A DNA stretch of 64,000 nt from Clarkia xantiana subsp. parviflora (taxonomy: Eukaryota; Streptophyta; Magnoliopsida; Myrtales; Onagraceae): positions 13,808,763-13,872,762 of the forward strand of contig JAPTYO010000007.1 of the NCBI GenBank assembly GCA_036873135.1, given 5' to 3'. Positions within the stretch are counted from its first letter, which is position 1; every line of letters starts with the position of its first letter. Positions 11,201 through 22,500 of the stretch are shown here, piece after piece. A program made the position numbers and the translations under genes. The notes under the pieces were generated by a model, which was given only the letters and a program-made list of their open reading frames with translations, did no database searches and was not told the DNA's origin.

Positions 11201-13668
11201 CTTGCCATTAAAAACATTACCTGAGACACAAAAAGTGGGTACTTTGAAGCTACTGAACTATGATACCTGAAAAGTGGAAACATTTTGCAAAAATGAGTAC
11301 AAAATTACATGTACTGTTGTCTTGAGGAATAGTTAACATTAAATTATTCAACAAAGCCATACTTCAAGACAGATTTAATCGTCCTCTCAAGATAATCAGC
11401 ACGGTTGCATGCCATGATCACAACTGCCGCCACTTGGACCTAAAAGATAAAGACCTTATCAATCAGAATATCAGAAGCGCCGACTTTCACTGCATAGCAA
11501 TACTAAGAGGATAGGAAACGGAAAACAGTAAACCTGTAGTTTGTCAGTCAATCTCTCGAGGCCTTTCCCTGTAACAATTCACCTCAAGTTATCATTAAGG
11601 ATTTAATCCTATACTAGAGCAAGCAAATGACAATGTGCTTAATATGGAGCTAGAAGTAGGAAGGTCAAAAGGAAATGTGAATGTGTGTGGGAGCAGAAAA
11701 AAACGGCCCAACTATCCCTTTTATAGAAGACACAAGACCAACACTACTTTGACAGGAATAATTTGTTGAAAGTTTTACAATTGAAGAACATTTACTGCAA
11801 TAAACTTATAAAATGCAATGTGATATAGAGATAATAGCTCAGACAATATTTACTGATCACAACTTATCTCAAATTTTCTCATCATTCAGTTTACATGTTC
11901 TACTAATTAGAACCAAGAAGCCGCTAAGAAAAGCACGTGCACAAAGAAATACCAGAAGATTTGGTATTGTGCCACCAATGAACCGATGGGTGCAACTAAG
12001 TACACTACACCTATATAAACAAAGCCATATCTGAAAACCATGCAGAGGGATACCAAATTAGCACATACTATCAAGATCATGAACAAGGGCTTTCATTTGG
12101 CTATATTCTTCATCATTCCGCTTCCTTTGTTCTGCACATGCACATATAGTATACATCATTTAAAGAATGAGTTCAGGGCAGATAGGTAGTGGTTCAGCTG
12201 AACTGAGAGCAGAATGCTTATCCTAAAAAAGAAACTACGCATGGCGTGAAAATTGGAGAGTGGAGCTAACAACAGCACATGTGTTACATATTAACAAGAT
12301 GTAACAGATTCCACTGATAGTGAATATTCCATCACAATTCACAGCGTACTATCATCCAGGTAGAAAGCAGCTTCCACAAACCAAACTAACTGCCATGCTT
12401 GCAATTAACAACGCTAAATTTTTCTGCTGGAACCAAAATGCTATTCTTTCAAGCTTTATATGACAAGGTAGAACTATTGTCCAAGAAAATACGGCTTTTA
12501 GTTGGTATCCTTGCACTGAACTTTCAATTAAGATTGAAGTAGTAGTGAATTTTAATTTCTAAGAATGAAGCTGCAGTGTAAGAAAATGAAAACTAGGAGA
12601 TGACTATGTTATTCAATTCACTAAAGAAGCATAAGCAAATGAGCTTAGTCAAACTGGGGGGTGGGATGAGATGATGTAAGGCAGTAAAGTAGATATTGCA
12701 CCTTCTAGGGCCACAATACGTCCTTGTTGCATGCTTATCTGCTCAATTAGCACACGCATTTGACTTGTACAGTGGTTCTCTGACTCAACCTGCAATAACA
12801 TTATTGTCACGGAGTGATACAGAGAGAGCTGCATATTTGGGGAAAGCATCCATGTGATCAAAATGGAAGAGAGGTATCGTTTTAAGTGACAAGGGTATAC
12901 CCCTGCAAACTCTGTCTTTCCAGTATAGTCAGTACTAACTGGAAGAACTTTTTCACAAGTCCAACATGAAAAAGTGAATCATATTCCAGGAAAGTATCCA
13001 TGGTACCTCTGACTACCACCATAATATTGGGAATAGACAATCTTCAATTGGACCAGAATGCCATTAAAAAACCATAGACATTATGCCCTCAGGCTAACAC
13101 AAGGAAGTACGCGTCAATCAAAAACCACTACAGAGTTAATGTCAAAGAAGATAAGAAACAAGAAAAATTACACGTCTCTGTAGATTCTAAGATTAACCTA
13201 CCGCAGCAGCCAGTCGATCTGCGTACTGAGATTGTGCAGTAAAAAGCCGAACCTAAGTAAGACAAGCAAGTGAACAACATCAAGTCCAGTGGAAGGCAAG
13301 TGTATAAGAAAATCGCAGTGGAATGATCTCCAGAAGAAGAATATTTGATCCAATACCAATGGATTGCATTTACATGTATTCCTAGTTTAGCAACTGTGCT
13401 TGTACCTTCCTCACATGAATGCTGCTCTAATAAATTTCTTGTAAATAGATGAAAACAGCTATATAGCCTACTATGCAGTGATCTAATCCGTCGTATTTTT
13501 TATTCCAACTCCATTGCCATCATTTCCATCAGCTAACACAACTTTACTTCGAGCATCAAAATCTATCATCAGAGATAGAGAAAATTCCAGTACCTGGATA
13601 AAAATGAAGAACACCGCCGCAATGAGGAGGAGGAACCGAAAATCGCATAAGAAGTTGGCTCCTCTCAT
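8292..13668 (-). CDS. GNTI: N-acetylglucosaminyltransferase I (alpha-1,3-mannosyl-glycoprotein 2-beta-GlcNAc transferase)
   Basis: Eighteen exons join in phase to 443 residues, close to the 444 I recall for the Arabidopsis enzyme. Exons, reading down: 13668-13594, 13252-13202, 12789-12702, 12131-12069, 11568-11534, 11439-11363, 11266-11221, 10952-10890, 10089-10023, 9939-9871, 9788-9719, 9640-9579, 9369-9279, 9183-9090, 8992-8930, 8837-8799, 8715-8545, 8399-8292. It is a type II Golgi protein: a short cytosolic tail (MRGANFLCDFR), a membrane anchor (LLLIAAVFFIFIQ), a coiled stem (SENHCTSQMRVLIEQIS), then the GT13 catalytic domain with the metal/sugar-nucleotide EDD (LEDDMEIAPDFFDYF, split by an intron), LYRSDFFPGLGWML and WDELSPKWPKAYWDDW. 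It adds the first GlcNAc that allows complex N-glycans. Seventeen introns: sixteen are GT-AG and one (9184-9278) is AT-AC. Confidence 0.95.
9184..9278 (-). other. U12-type AT-AC intron of GNTI
   Basis: The only junction that keeps the conserved residues KAYWDDW in frame is exon end AAAGC at 9279, intron ATATCCTTCT...GTTTAC, exon restart TTACTGG at 9183. ATATCCTT is the full consensus donor of minor-spliceosome AT-AC introns. TTCTTTGAC, with its A about 12 nt from the 3' junction, is a near-consensus U12 branch site. The intron is 95 bp. No GT-AG alternative gives the conserved protein. Confidence 0.9.
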
Positions 13669-14009
13669 GCTTCCGTGGAGCGGGAGAAATTGTGCAGCTG
13701 CAAATAGAATGGAGATTCAGGTTCAGGTCTCGAATTCAAGTGTGTGCTAATGGAGATCGAAGGTTGAAGCAATGATGAAGGCTAAAGTTTGTGATCTTCA
13801 TCCATAGCTGCCGTGAGAATCTCAGCTCAGAGACGACTTGGCGTCATAGTTAGGACGAAGAGAAGACCGGCAATTTTGTCCGAATTGTCCGAAGATAAGT
13901 ATTTACTCTTCGCCCCTCAATCTTTAATTATTTATTCATTTAGCGGTATAGTGGTTCAGTGTCTCTCATTTATTAATTAAATGCTTTGTTGGAGTTTTAT
14001 TAACGAAAA

Positions 14010-14035
14010 AAATATTTTTTTTTGGCCAAATATTT
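14010..14035. repeat. Micro-insertion with 8 bp direct repeats
   Basis: AAATATTT at 14010-14017 is repeated at 14028-14035 with TTTTTTGGCC between. Confidence 0.5.
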
Positions 14036-14251
14036 AGAATTAACATTTTATCGTTTATAAATTAAATTTATGCAAGTATAAATTATTTATGCGTGAAGTA
14101 AGTTTATTGTAAATATTAGCAGTGCCTTCTTAATCGGCTCCACGCGAAAATATTAAAAAAAAAAAAAAATCTAATGACGGTATATGGTTATAGGACTTCA
14201 AGTCTTCAACGTCTATTACTAAAATAATGGAACTGAAGTGATACAGTTAAT

Positions 14252-14296
14252 ACTATATCTTTATTTTTTATTTTTGGTAAACTACTATATCTTTAT
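14252..14296. repeat. Micro-insertion with 13 bp direct repeats
   Basis: ACTATATCTTTAT at 14252-14264 is exactly repeated at 14284-14296. The 19 bases between are T-rich and end with GGTAAACT. Confidence 0.6.
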
Positions 14297-14348
14297 GAGA
14301 GTGATTATCATATTTTTATTTAAACTCTATCTTTACTTTTACTTTATC

Positions 14349-14390
14349 AAATAAATTTATATATATTTGGCCAAAAATAAATAAATTTAT
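14349..14390. repeat. Micro-insertion with 12 bp direct repeats
   Basis: AAATAAATTTAT at 14349-14360 recurs exactly at 14379-14390, with 18 bases between that contain TTTGGCCAAAAA. Confidence 0.5.
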
Positions 14391-14590
14391 TATTTATTTG
14401 AAGACACGAACTAAGTTACCAACGTAGCCTGCGCCATGAGATAATAATAATTAATTATATAAGAAGAAAAAACTAAAAGTTCGCCATGAGATAAACGTGC
14501 AGAATAATAATATAATAAAATAATAATTTGAATCTTAAACAATAATATATAATATATATTTGTACGATTTATTTATTAGGCAAATAACCC

Positions 14591-14598
14591 TATATATA
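14591..14598 (+). promoter_or_regulatory. TATA box of the AVT3-type gene
   Basis: TATATATA preceded by CCC and followed by GAAATAG, about 340 bp before the ATG. The spacing implies a leader of roughly 300 nt, consistent with the CT-rich stretch at 14690-14800. Confidence 0.4.
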
Positions 14599-14937
14599 GA
14601 AATAGAAACAAAATGAAAGAGCCGAAAAAGTCCAAAGTACGCCACGCCAAAATAGGAACAACTACGTAACTACCAAACCGTACTTATCACTCTCCATTTT
14701 CTCTTCATCTTTCTCTTCTTCTCAGTCTCCAATTCCAATTCACTCTGCTCCAAGTCTGGAATTGGACAAGGTTTTCTCTGCAAAATCTTTTTCGTAAAAT
14801 CAAATCTCTGATCCACATAACCTGCCATTACACTCTGAAGCATCAATCTTGAGATTTTCGCGCGCAACGGCGTTGAGAACTGACAGTTTGATGCAACTGC
14901 GTCAAATCGGAGAGACCAGAATTTGAATCCAGCGACA

Positions 14938-16206
14938 ATGGTGTACGATAAGCTACCGAGCTCGTCGTCGCGCATGATAAAGGTGACGCTGCCGCGAGAA
15001 GACACCCCACTGATCGGGAACCGCGCGCCGCTCTCCTCCCAGCCCAAGACGTTCGCCAATGTCTTCATCGCGATCGTCGGCGCCGGTGTTCTAGGGTTTC
15101 CGTACGCGTTCAAGCGGACGGGGTGGCTTATGAGCCTCCTCATGCTGTCCTCCGTCGCCCTCCTCTCCTACCACTGCATGATGCTCCTCGTTTACACGAG
15201 GCGAAAGCTTGAATCTATCGGCGGATTCTGCAAAATCACATCTTTTGGGGATCTGGGGTTCACTGTTTGCGGAAGCATTGGCAGGACTTTGGTGGATATA
15301 CTGATTGTTCTATCTCAAGCTGGATTCTGCATTGGATACCTTATATTCATTGCTAACACTTTGGCTAATCTGTATGTGACTTCCAAATTTTGGGGGTTAT
15401 CTGCTAAAGCATTGTATGTATGGGCAGGTTTTCCGTTCCAATTAGGTCTGAATTCGATCAAGACACTAACCCATTTGGCACCATTGAGCATTTTCGCAGA
15501 TGTGGTCGATCTCGGGGCAATGGGGGTGGTGATGGGTCAAGAGGTGGGGATTATCCTGCAGAAATCTCCAGATGTGTTGGCTTTCGGGGGTGTCTCTGTG
15601 TTCTTCTACGGTATGGGTGTGTTCGTGTATGCGTTTGAAGGGGTTGGGATGGTTCTGCCCTTAGAATCAGAGACAGAAGATAAGGGTAAATTTGGGAGGG
15701 TTCTTGCCATTTCAATGGCCTTCATTGTCTTAATGTATGGTGCATTTGGGGTGCTTGGCTACTTTGCTTTTGGAGAGGACACGAGTGATATTATCACCTC
15801 TAACATTGGAAAAGGCCTAGTTAGCACACTGGTTCAACTGGGTCTCTGCATCAATCTGTTCTTCACATTTCCTCTAATGATGAACCCCGTTTATGAAATC
15901 GCAGAGAGGCGAGTGACGGGTGGGAGATACTGCATTTGGATTCGATGGGCTCTGGTGCTTGGGGTGAGCTTAGTCGCGCTTCTAGTGCCGAATTTTGCGG
16001 ATTTCATGGCATTAGTGGGGAGCAGTGTGTGTTGCAGCCTCGGGTTCGTGTTGCCTGCTTTATTCCATCTGCTTGTTTTTAAGGAAGAGATGGAGTGGAA
16101 AGGCTGGATGATGGATCTTGGAATGGTGGGTGTGGGAGTCATTCTTGGCGGTTCGGGAACTTGGTTTGCACTGGCTGAGATCTTCTCTGTTAAGGCAATG
16201 ACATGA
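14938..16206 (+). CDS. AVT3-type vacuolar amino acid transporter
   Basis: An intronless frame of 422 residues starts at ATG 14938; upstream in-frame codons lack an ATG. It belongs to the AAAP/AVT permease family (Aa_trans domain). After a short hydrophilic N-terminus (TPLIGNRAPLSSQPKTFANV) the first membrane helix carries the family signature IAIVGAGVLGFPYAFKRTGW. About ten further hydrophobic segments follow, including LVDILIVLSQAGFCIGYLIF and a long C-terminal pair. Members of the AVT3 clade export neutral amino acids from the vacuole, which is family knowledge rather than something seen here. The gene is head to head with GNTI, and its stop lies about 340-500 bp from the convergent Pan1-like gene. 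Confidence 0.9.
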   Translation: MVYDKLPSSSSRMIKVTLPREDTPLIGNRAPLSSQPKTFANVFIAIVGAGVLGFPYAFKRTGWLMSLLMLSSVALLSYHCMMLLVYTRRKLESIGGFCKITSFGDLGFTVCGSIGRTLVDILIVLSQAGFCIGYLIFIANTLANLYVTSKFWGLSAKALYVWAGFPFQLGLNSIKTLTHLAPLSIFADVVDLGAMGVVMGQEVGIILQKSPDVLAFGGVSVFFYGMGVFVYAFEGVGMVLPLESETEDKGKFGRVLAISMAFIVLMYGAFGVLGYFAFGEDTSDIITSNIGKGLVSTLVQLGLCINLFFTFPLMMNPVYEIAERRVTGGRYCIWIRWALVLGVSLVALLVPNFADFMALVGSSVCCSLGFVLPALFHLLVFKEEMEWKGWMMDLGMVGVGVILGGSGTWFALAEIFSVKAMT

Positions 16207-16549
16207 TTTTATCCATTTGTTCACATGTCTTTCTTTTTATCCAATTTTGACAAGGAAATTAGTGTTCCTATTTACAGATTGTACATGTAAAAGTTGTTAA
16301 ATGCTCACACATGAACATAAAATAAACTCTTCACGGTAATATCTATATACATGAATGAGAATGACACCATTAGTACAAAGTGTGCTCTTATTTGCTACAA
16401 TATAAACTGCACAAAGTTTGGTACATTTCACATAGTAAAGAATATTCATAACAGTCGGAACAATCGCGTGGGTACTCTAAGCACAAGCAACCCCCCTTAT
16501 AAAATCCTGGCAATCTGCAAAATTTAACCCAACATACAAACCCCAACAT

Positions 16550-19500
16550 TTAAACAAAAAAGGCTAAACCAATAAGCAAAGGTAACACAAAAAAATGATG
16601 GACAAGGACATTCAAACCAGAGCCTGTTACACAAATAGGACCCCCTAATGCTCGATCAACCGCAGCCAGACAACGTAATAACTCAAATCTCTCACGTATC
16701 GCTGACTCAAAAGGCGCTCCAACTTTTATCTGCTGCATCTTTTCTAGGTGCCTTGCCCTCGCCCCAATTGTCAAAGCTTGCTTTCGGTGTCTCCCCCTTC
16801 GGAGTTTCCCCCCAGTTATTACCGAACCCCGATCCCCCTCCTCCCGGGGTCTGCCCCCAGTTATTAAAGCTCTGCCTTGGGGTCTCTGCCCCCAAGCATT
16901 GTCGAAACCACTGTGTTTTGGGGTCTCACCAAACGCACTATCAAAACCACTGTGTTTTGGAGTCTCACCAAACACAGTATTATCAAACCCACTGTTGTGT
17001 TTTGGGGTCTCTCCCCATGCATTATCAAAACCGCCCTGCCGTGGGGTCTCCCCCCAACTATCAGAAGCCCTTCTGGAGGGCTGTCCGTCGAGAGAAGGCC
17101 TGAAAGAAGTGGACCCGAAAGGGTCAGAGTCATCAAAGGAAGCGAATCCAAGTCCTCCCACATCGAAGTCCGTGCTGCTTCTCATAGAGTCAAATCGGGA
17201 TAGGGTATGTCCTCCTCCTCCTCCGAGATCAAAGTCCTTACTGCTAGCCATGGAATCAAACCTTGACAGAGTCGGGCCTTGGGAGAATCCTCCATGACCT
17301 CCAAGGTCAAAGTCCTTACTACTTGCCATGGAATCAAACCGCGATAGGGTGGGGCCCTGAGAGAACCCTCCATGACTAATGTTGTCAAAGTCTTTACTGC
17401 TCCTCATGGAGTCAAACCGGCTGAAATCACGCTGAGGGAAGACTCCGGTATCATGTAGGTTGAAGGAATCGAACCTTGAGGAGCTGTCAAATAAGGAACT
17501 CGACCCGCTTTCTTTGTAGCTTGGAGAAAAGCCTGAGTTTAAGGGTGTGCTTGGGACGGATTCATCGAAGAAGGTGCTCTTCTTCTGGAAGCCGCCACCA
17601 CGTGGTGAGCTTGTTCCCGTTCGAACAGATAGACCTGATCCGAAGAGCAAGTCATCATCCAGTTTGTAGTTACTGTCCTGCTACGTAGACAAAAGCATGA
17701 TGAATATTATTATCATTTCTAACTGAAAGTGAAGAAGCAGTTATTTATTGTTATTACCTTAACAGAAGTTGGACCATTAAAGCCCCATACAGAGTCAACA
17801 TCATCATTATCCAGCGGACCCCATGCCTCAGATTCATGATCACTGCACACACAACTTAAACGTCAAGATTTGAAGACATTAATTAATATACAAAAAAACC
17901 AGAAATAAATAAGTTGTTGCAACTAATGACCTGTATTTTTCCTTGTCAAACGACACAGGTGCATCAGGGTTAATCTTTGCAAAGGTAGAATCTTGAGCAT
18001 CCCTTGGGCTTCCGAATGAACTTCTTGCTGCTGGTGTCCCAGGAGCAGATTTAGGAGAACCTGCATCGTTCTGATCATGATGCACTCCATTTTCAACTGC
18101 CTGTTCATCCGATCTTGAAGGTTTGTCTGCCTTCTCATCAGTATGAGATGAGGTAGGGGCTGCTCTAGGAGACTTGGCTTTGGAGGCTTCTACAATCTTA
18201 GGTGGTGGAGCCTTTTCTTTTGGTGCTGCTATGACATTTTTGACATCAAGAGTAAGCTCCTTGACGAAAGTGAAACCTGAATGGAGGAATAATATGCATC
18301 AGCCAAGAAGATGCATGTGCTATACACACCTCTCATCTCCCATTTTGTAAATACTGAAGTATCTTTGTGCTATACACAAAAGAAAAGGGGGTAGACACCT
18401 GCCAATTATTGTAAGTTCTAAACTTATAAGTATCCTGAATGAGTTGGTGTTACCTTCATCTTCAAACTTATCCCAGTCTTCATCCCAATCAGCAGCTGTG
18501 CCTTGGATCCCAGGTTGCCACGCTTGAGCCAGACAGAGAAAGACATATCAGTATCACTTGCACTTTGAAATAAAATGGAAAGTTAAGAGGGGTCCATTTC
18601 ATTACTGGTAATGCAGAAGGCATAGGAGATATGAGAATAGACACCACCAACTTGGTGCCAATTTAATGAAATCTATTATTTATTATGGTCACAGGAAAAA
18701 GAGGGGCATGGACACCGAAATCAAGTTATTAGACCATGCTTAGAATTAGAACATGATGATATATTGATCCTAAAAAACCTATTCCAAATCAGAGATCGAG
18801 AACATGCACCAATTGCAACTTACATAATAATAATCATAAAAATGAAGCGAAGGGCACTTAGTTAGAGAGGGAAAATTACTGAAACAAAATCACAGGGAGG
18901 CACTCAAAGATATTCTTACCGAATGGGAGCTCAAGAAGTGTGATTGGTTTGGCACGTAGTCCGTAATTTTTGCAGCGCTCATTCAGAGATTTCACCAGTT
19001 CATCAAGTTCGGACTGAATCTTTTCAGCACGAGCCTAAGAATTTCATTACAAAAGCAGTTTCAGATCGCTGCCTTAAGTATATGCATCCTTGTAATGCTT
19101 GAAGTACAATGTGTACCTTAAAGTCAGCATCATCGCCTTGTTCCATTCCAACAATAGCTCGGTAGAGCTCCATCTTTTTCTCCTGTACAGGACGAAATCA
19201 AGTTGAATCAACAATGGGGTAATTCAAGATTCACTCACCAAAGCAAAACAACAAGGGTTTTGATTTATGAATCATCAAACTATTTTATCAGAATAAACTC
19301 CCACTATAACAATATCACGGTCCACCTGTATATCACGAAAAGTAGCTTCTTCAATGGTCAATTTAGATGCTACATCTCCTGTTTGCTTGTACTTATCCTC
19401 ATATTTCTTTGAAAGTATCTCAACCTGGACTCACATGAGTTAATTAAGTCAGCAGTGAACAAACACGATAAGCTGGGAAAATAAAACATACAATTGTGGT

Positions 19501-22500
19501 ACCTCTCTTTTGTCACCAGATACTCTTTCCATGATTTCATTAAGTCGGTTATCGCACCTGCTTTTGTACATGACCTAACACAGACAAAGATTCTTATTTA
19601 ATATATATATAAGAATCAAACAACAGATAGCTTCCAGACTTAGCTATCTCCAGTGATATGCAAATTTTAGACCAGTAGTTTAGTCTGTTCAATGTTTCTA
19701 GGTAACAGGGGGAAGGATGTTAGTTTAAAAATAAAGGAGATAAATATCGCAGCATCCAACGAAACCTAGTTCCAGAAATATGCAATAATAGAATAGATAA
19801 AGCAGTTCTCTTTTTTTGGTCTAGGTATGCAGGATGATATAGCCAAAATACAATTAAGTGCAGGAAAGCCCAAATCAAGTGAAGTCCGTGTCTTCTGCAT
19901 CTATACGCAGTGTAATACTGATTTACCAAGTTAAACTACTGGATTTATTATGAGGACGTTTCCATCATCATTTACCATGTCATTCACTAATTCATTCACT
20001 AATCCAGTGGGAGGGCTCACTCCCCCTCACATAATCATCACTAAATGTTAATGCGAATCAAGTCGGACCTGATAATCATAATGTTGAACCATTGGATGAA
20101 AATCCAATAGTCGTCGCAACTGCCCATTATTCCTAGTGGGAGGAGGGAATGACTAACTTGATTCTAGATCCTAGAGATGAATTTCAAATGGATTAACACG
20201 TGAAACTTGTATGCAGAAAAAAACAATAAAAGGCTCATACACAGATACAAGCAAATGTACCGCATAATGGGATGGCACACATGGAAGAAGTTACTCACAA
20301 GTTCCTGCATCTTGACCCGGTAAAATTCAATTTTCTCTTTGGACTCCAAAATCTCTTTCTCCAGTTCCTCTACCTTCAGAGACAGAAATTACCTGTCAGA
20401 CATAATAAGCCAACAAAAAAAGGAGATACAGTTCATAGGACAATGAAAGAAGTGATGACCCCTGAAAACAAAACCATTCATCACAGAACTCAGGGAATTC
20501 GTACAAAATATTCTCAACATATTCTTTATCCAAAAGCTCATATGCACTATATTGCTATATGCTTGAAGTAATGAGGTTACACATTCTACAAAAAATATCC
20601 TTTCTCCAAGAAAAATCTGATGACGCATATTCACTACCAGAAGACTCTTACACTAAATGTAATTTGAAGAACCAAGAATATTTTTAATAAATATGAGACA
20701 GATTTCAACAATCAACGATCACCTTTTTATCAGCTTCCATTGCTTCCTTGAACCTTGAATTGAGTGAATTTTGCTCCTCTGAACTGAGTTGGTCCACAAG
20801 GTTTTTCTCCAAAACCGGAACTTTCGACTTTTTCTGATTAGCGTGGTCACCATCCGTAGGAGGGCCACCAGGTGGTAATGGAGGCCTTCCTCTAGCTGGA
20901 GGAATTGTCTGGGCAGCACTTGAAACAGGCATTGCTGGTTTTTGTTGAAAGCCTGCGCAATTAGAATGGGTAATTGGGTACTGGTAACAAATTATCATAT
21001 AGCCATATAGGTGAAATTTCTAAAAGGAATTATACTTTCATGAGAGAGAATACCGTGTGGAGGTCCCCAAGCTCCACCAGTGTATCCTGATGCCGGTTGA
21101 TTGCTAGTCGGAAAATCAAGGATAATATTACTAGGGAGCACTGATGGAAGTGGACGTCCTTCTCTATATCGCTCCATCAGATAAAGGGCAATACAGAACT
21201 CCCTGTGAGAAAGCATGCTGTCGTTATCCTGATCTGATAAGTCCCACACTTGCTTTAGGACCTCTGGGAAACATAAAGACAAACAGGATGATGAGAAAAT
21301 TGCCAACAACATGAGGAGCTGCTAAAAGTTGTACAAAATAGAGATCTAAACGTGAACAATTTAAAATCAACAATGATCATACCGAATATTGCATATATAC
21401 AAATAATAATACAATACACAACAATAAAAGCATGCAACATTAAATGTTGAAAAGTTTATACAGTTTTTTTTTTGGCCAGGAAAAAGTTTATACAATTTTC
21501 AAACCTTGAATGCTAAACGGAAATGGAAGTATCTATCATGATGGAAGGGGGTGTACTTCAAAATATGTTATTTGATGGAGGAAAATCGAGTTGATTCTCA
21601 AGATATTGCATTATACAAGTTCAAGGGTTGCATATGTGGTATGGTTTGACAGGAGCAAACTTATAAAACCATTTTTATGATAACAAACTAAAACTAATTG
21701 ATAAAAGAACGATCATATCCTCTGTAAAGGGGTGAGTACTAGAACTGTACTCGCACAGTTACAAGCAAACATGTATAATCATTCCAAAAGAATTGTCGGA
21801 GGAAGAAAGCAAAATAGATGGTGATTAGTTTAAGAAAATGATGCTTCAGCACAATCATCGCTATTCAATAACTTCATAATTTATTTTACCTATAGGAAGT
21901 CTCCAACTTAGAAAGAGTTTTCGTGCTTCTACGCCCGTAATTTTCCCATCCTTGTCTTTGTCTACTTCAACAAACACTTTACTATATTTTTGAACATCAG
22001 CTTGGGTCATTTTAGGCCAGGGCATCTGAGAAGAATTCCCTGGTAACCTCGAATTCACTGAGGGTGAAACTGTTGGATTTGTAGCTGAGACCTGCTGGTT
22101 CTGTTTAGGAAGACCTTGAGCTGGTTGCAGCCCACCAGCTCCTGGCTGCATAGAGAATGCACTGTGCGAAGAATCAAGGGGGTTTGTTCGAACGGGAGGC
22201 TGATAACGGGGAGCAAGAGACGATCCAGCTGCAGAAACTGGTGCACTAACAGCGGGAGATTGTTGCCTTGGTTGAGACGGGGTTGTAGATAATAGATCCC
22301 CTCCAAAATTTGAGCCAGGAGCAAACCCATTCCCAGAAACATGCAAATGTTTAGGATCCTTGACAGATGGCTTGGGGGGGATCATCCCCGAAGCTACACT
22401 TGGTCGGGGTGGCAGCGCAGATCTAGGAACAGCTGATGCAAGGTCGAATTCGCCTGGTGACATTAAAGGACCAACTCCTCGGCTGGAGACCTGTGACGTT

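Larger units (their letters stand above)
13669..14937. promoter_or_regulatory. Shared upstream region between GNTI and AVT3 genes
   Basis: The two genes diverge from this 1.27 kb AT-rich segment, so it must hold both promoters. A TATATATA box lies at 14591-14598, followed by a CT-rich leader before the AVT3 ATG at 14938. The strand nearer GNTI shows no clear TATA box. The segment also contains three micro-insertions with direct repeats (14010-14035, 14252-14296, 14349-14390). Confidence 0.5.

Noticed and set aside
16648..17297. Plus-strand ORFs rich in CFGVSP repeats
   Set aside because: They are shadows of the repeated Pan1-like tail on the minus strand.
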